NCBI RefSeq assembly: GCF_000717335.1
Contig: NZ_JNYZ01000034.1
Coordinates: forward strand, 1-64,000
DNA: 64,000 nt
Direction of reading: 5' to 3'
DNA from: Amycolatopsis jejuensis
GTDB lineage: Bacteria; Actinomycetota; Actinomycetes; Mycobacteriales; Pseudonocardiaceae
Below are positions 62,785 through 64,000 of this stretch, one piece after another (the stretch's first letter is position 1; every line of letters starts with the position of its first letter). The notes under the pieces were generated by a model. The model was not told the DNA's origin, did no database searches, and saw only the letters and a list, made by a program, of their open reading frames with translations. The position numbers were made by a program, and so were the translations under genes.

Positions 62785-63180
62785 GCTGAGCGGCTTCGCT
62801 GCTGGGGACGTTGGTTACGCGTTTGCGGCGGACGTGATCCGGATGGCTCCGCCTCTCGGGATACCGCTCATGCGTTTGGTGCTGACGTGTTGCGGATGGC
62901 TTGGCAGCCCGGAACATTGGTCACGCGCCTGCTTCCGACGTGAGCCGGAAGCCGATCACTCGAAACACCGCTCACGCATCTGCTGCGGAGTCAGCCGGAC
63001 GTCGATGGCTCGGAACGCTGGTCACGCACCTGCTGTGGCCGCGAGCCAGACGGCTCCACCGCTCGGAACACCGGATACGCGCCTGTTTCCGACGTGAGCC
63101 GGACGTCGACAAACCGAAACACCGCTCACCAGGTTGCCGCGGCGGTGAGCCGAGCGCTGATGCCTCGGGAGACGAGTCAC
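62758..63180. repeat. Degenerate 50-53-bp tandem repeat between convergent genes
   Basis: About nine units begin at 62758, 62811, 62864, 62917, 62968, 63018, 63071, 63122 and 63173. The shared core is near CTGGTCACGCGCCTGCTGCCGACGTGAGCCGG with diverged spacers. The first unit is the 3' coding end of the VWA gene and the last overlaps the 3' end of the adenosine deaminase gene. The 392-bp gap (62785-63176) contains nothing else recognisable. Confidence 0.8.
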
Positions 63181-64000
63181 GCGTTCGCTTCGGACGCAAG
63201 CCAGGTGTCGATTTCCTTGCACAGGGCGGTTTTCGTGTCTTCGGGCGCGAAGGAGGCGGTGACGGCATTGGTGGCGAAGGTGGCGAGTTCCCTGTCAGGG
63301 TAACCGAAAATCTCGCGGGCTTGGGAGAATTCGCCCGTCAGGGTGGTGCCGGTGACGTCCGGGACGTCGGTGTTGAGCGTGACCGTGAGACCGGCGTCGA
63401 CGAGCCGGGGCAGCGGGTGCTCGGCCAGTGTGGGAACCAGCCCGAGCGCCACATTCGACGACGGGCACACCTCGAGTGCGATCCGGCTGGCGGCCACGTC
63501 AGCGGTCAGCGCAGGGTCCTCAAGAATGCGGATTCCGTGGCCGATCCGCTCTGTCTTGCCGATTTCGAGCGCCTCGCGGATGCTTCCCGGCCCGGCGTCC
63601 TCGCCCGCGTGGTGGACGAGGTGCAGCCCGGCTTCCCTTGCCTGCTCGAAGATCTCCGCGAACGGCGCGAGCGGGTACCTTTCCTCACCGGCCATCCCGA
63701 TCGCGACGATTTCCTTGTGTTCCTTCGCCATTTCCAGCGTCGCACGGGCCCGCTCGAGTGGTTTGCGCCGGGAATGGTCGAGGATGAGCCGCTATTCCAG
63801 CCCGTGCTCGGCGCCGCCTTCGGACAGTCCTTTGAGGACGGATTCGAGCGGCATGGCCAGGTCGCCGAGACGTTCACCGTGCGAGGCTGCGGTGAACGTG
63901 ACTTCGGCGTACCGCGTGCCCTTGGCGGCTTCGTCGGCGCAGAACTCGCGCGCAATGCGCACGAAGTCAGCGGGCTCCTTCAGGCACGAACGGGTGATTC
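63177..64000 (-). pseudogene. add: Adenosine deaminase, interrupted by in-frame TAG (5' end outside window)
   Basis: Purine salvage enzyme converting adenosine to inosine. The minus-strand frame reads continuously from the window edge: EPADFVRIAREFCADEAAKGTRYAEVTFT, then GAEHGLE, a TAG stop (63794-63792), then RLILDHSRRKPLERARATLEMAKEHKEIVAIGMAGEERYPLAPFAEIF, LHLVHHAGEDAGP (metal/catalytic His and Glu), RIGHGIR, LEVCPSSNVALG and LNTDVPDVTG. Both sides of the stop are well-preserved deaminase sequence, so this is a point nonsense change (for example TGG to TAG) rather than general decay. Either the gene is newly inactivated or the base is an error. Restart at an internal Met would lack the N-terminal metal ligands. 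Confidence 0.8.

Noticed and set aside
62758..63180. CRISPR array
   Set aside because: The repeats are degenerate, units are contiguous at 50-53 bp without conserved repeat/unique spacer alternation, and no cas genes are present.
63792..63794. Pyrrolysine or programmed readthrough at the TAG in adenosine deaminase
   Set aside because: There is no supporting gene or structure in the window, and adenosine deaminases need no special residue here. A nonsense mutation or sequencing error is simpler.

Overview
The window is high-GC actinobacterial DNA. It has dense GC-rich coding, frequent GTG starts, ATGA/GTGA stop-start overlaps, an F420-dependent luciferase-like enzyme, a SAM-IV riboswitch (a class typical of Actinobacteria) and at least one probable leaderless promoter. 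The gene set fits a Pseudonocardiaceae-type actinomycete such as Amycolatopsis. That placement is inferred from gene content and style, because no rRNA or marker phylogeny is available here. No tRNA, rRNA, CRISPR array, integrase or intact insertion sequence was seen.

Layout. 1-9.2 kb is mostly housekeeping: the 3' part of a DUF222/HNH gene, a decayed CehA/McbA-type metallohydrolase, a class B penicillin-binding protein, an ArsR regulator with a palindromic operator, a CPA1 cation/proton antiporter followed by a 20-bp tandem repeat, a SAM-IV riboswitch in front of a cysteine-desulfurase-like enzyme, lspA and an RluA-type pseudouridine synthase. 9.2-15.5 kb is an aromatic-catabolism operon under a FadR/GntR repressor with two near-identical operators: flavin reductase, flavin monooxygenase, extradiol dioxygenase, FAD hydroxylase, gamma-resorcylate-decarboxylase-like amidohydrolase and a YciI-like protein. 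15.5-22.8 kb holds an HTH protein with a long Pro/Gly linker, a remarkable fusion of two complete DUF885 peptidase-like units, an LLM oxidoreductase, a Ppx/GppA-like protein and a small acidic protein.

22.8-51.9 kb is the most interesting part: a 29-kb accessory catabolic island built from several transcription units. It has a single regulator (XRE-cupin) and three separate uptake systems (an Opp/Dpp-type ABC transporter, an NCS1 nucleobase-type symporter and a BMP/nucleoside-type ABC transporter). Its enzymes suit a nitrogen-rich cyclic ureide or N-heterocycle: an aminohydrolase, a dihydropyrimidinase-like enzyme, a formamidase, an isochorismatase-fold hydrolase, two amidases (one with a tiny AtzG-like partner), an aminotransferase, a ThDP enzyme, an iron ADH, an HpaI-type aldolase, an MmgE/PrpD protein, a zinc ADH and two cytosolic CapA-like proteins. 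The starts of its transcription units share a CTTCAnTATAA-type element, usually as a direct repeat 18-19 bp apart, which points to one regulon. The substrate is unknown.

51.9-64 kb returns to sugar and general functions: a GH65 phosphorylase/hydrolase with a beta-phosphoglucomutase-like HAD protein and ArsR and ROK regulators, a carotenoid oxygenase, a membrane protein divergent from a PadR regulator across an 18-bp inverted repeat, an aldo/keto reductase, a MoxR/VWA pair and an adenosine deaminase gene interrupted by an in-frame TAG. Three intergenic repeats stand out here. Two are copies of a palindromic element in opposite orientation (55459-55513 and 59333-59391). The third is a degenerate tandem array of about nine 50-53-bp units that fills the gap between the convergent VWA and adenosine deaminase genes and runs into both gene ends.
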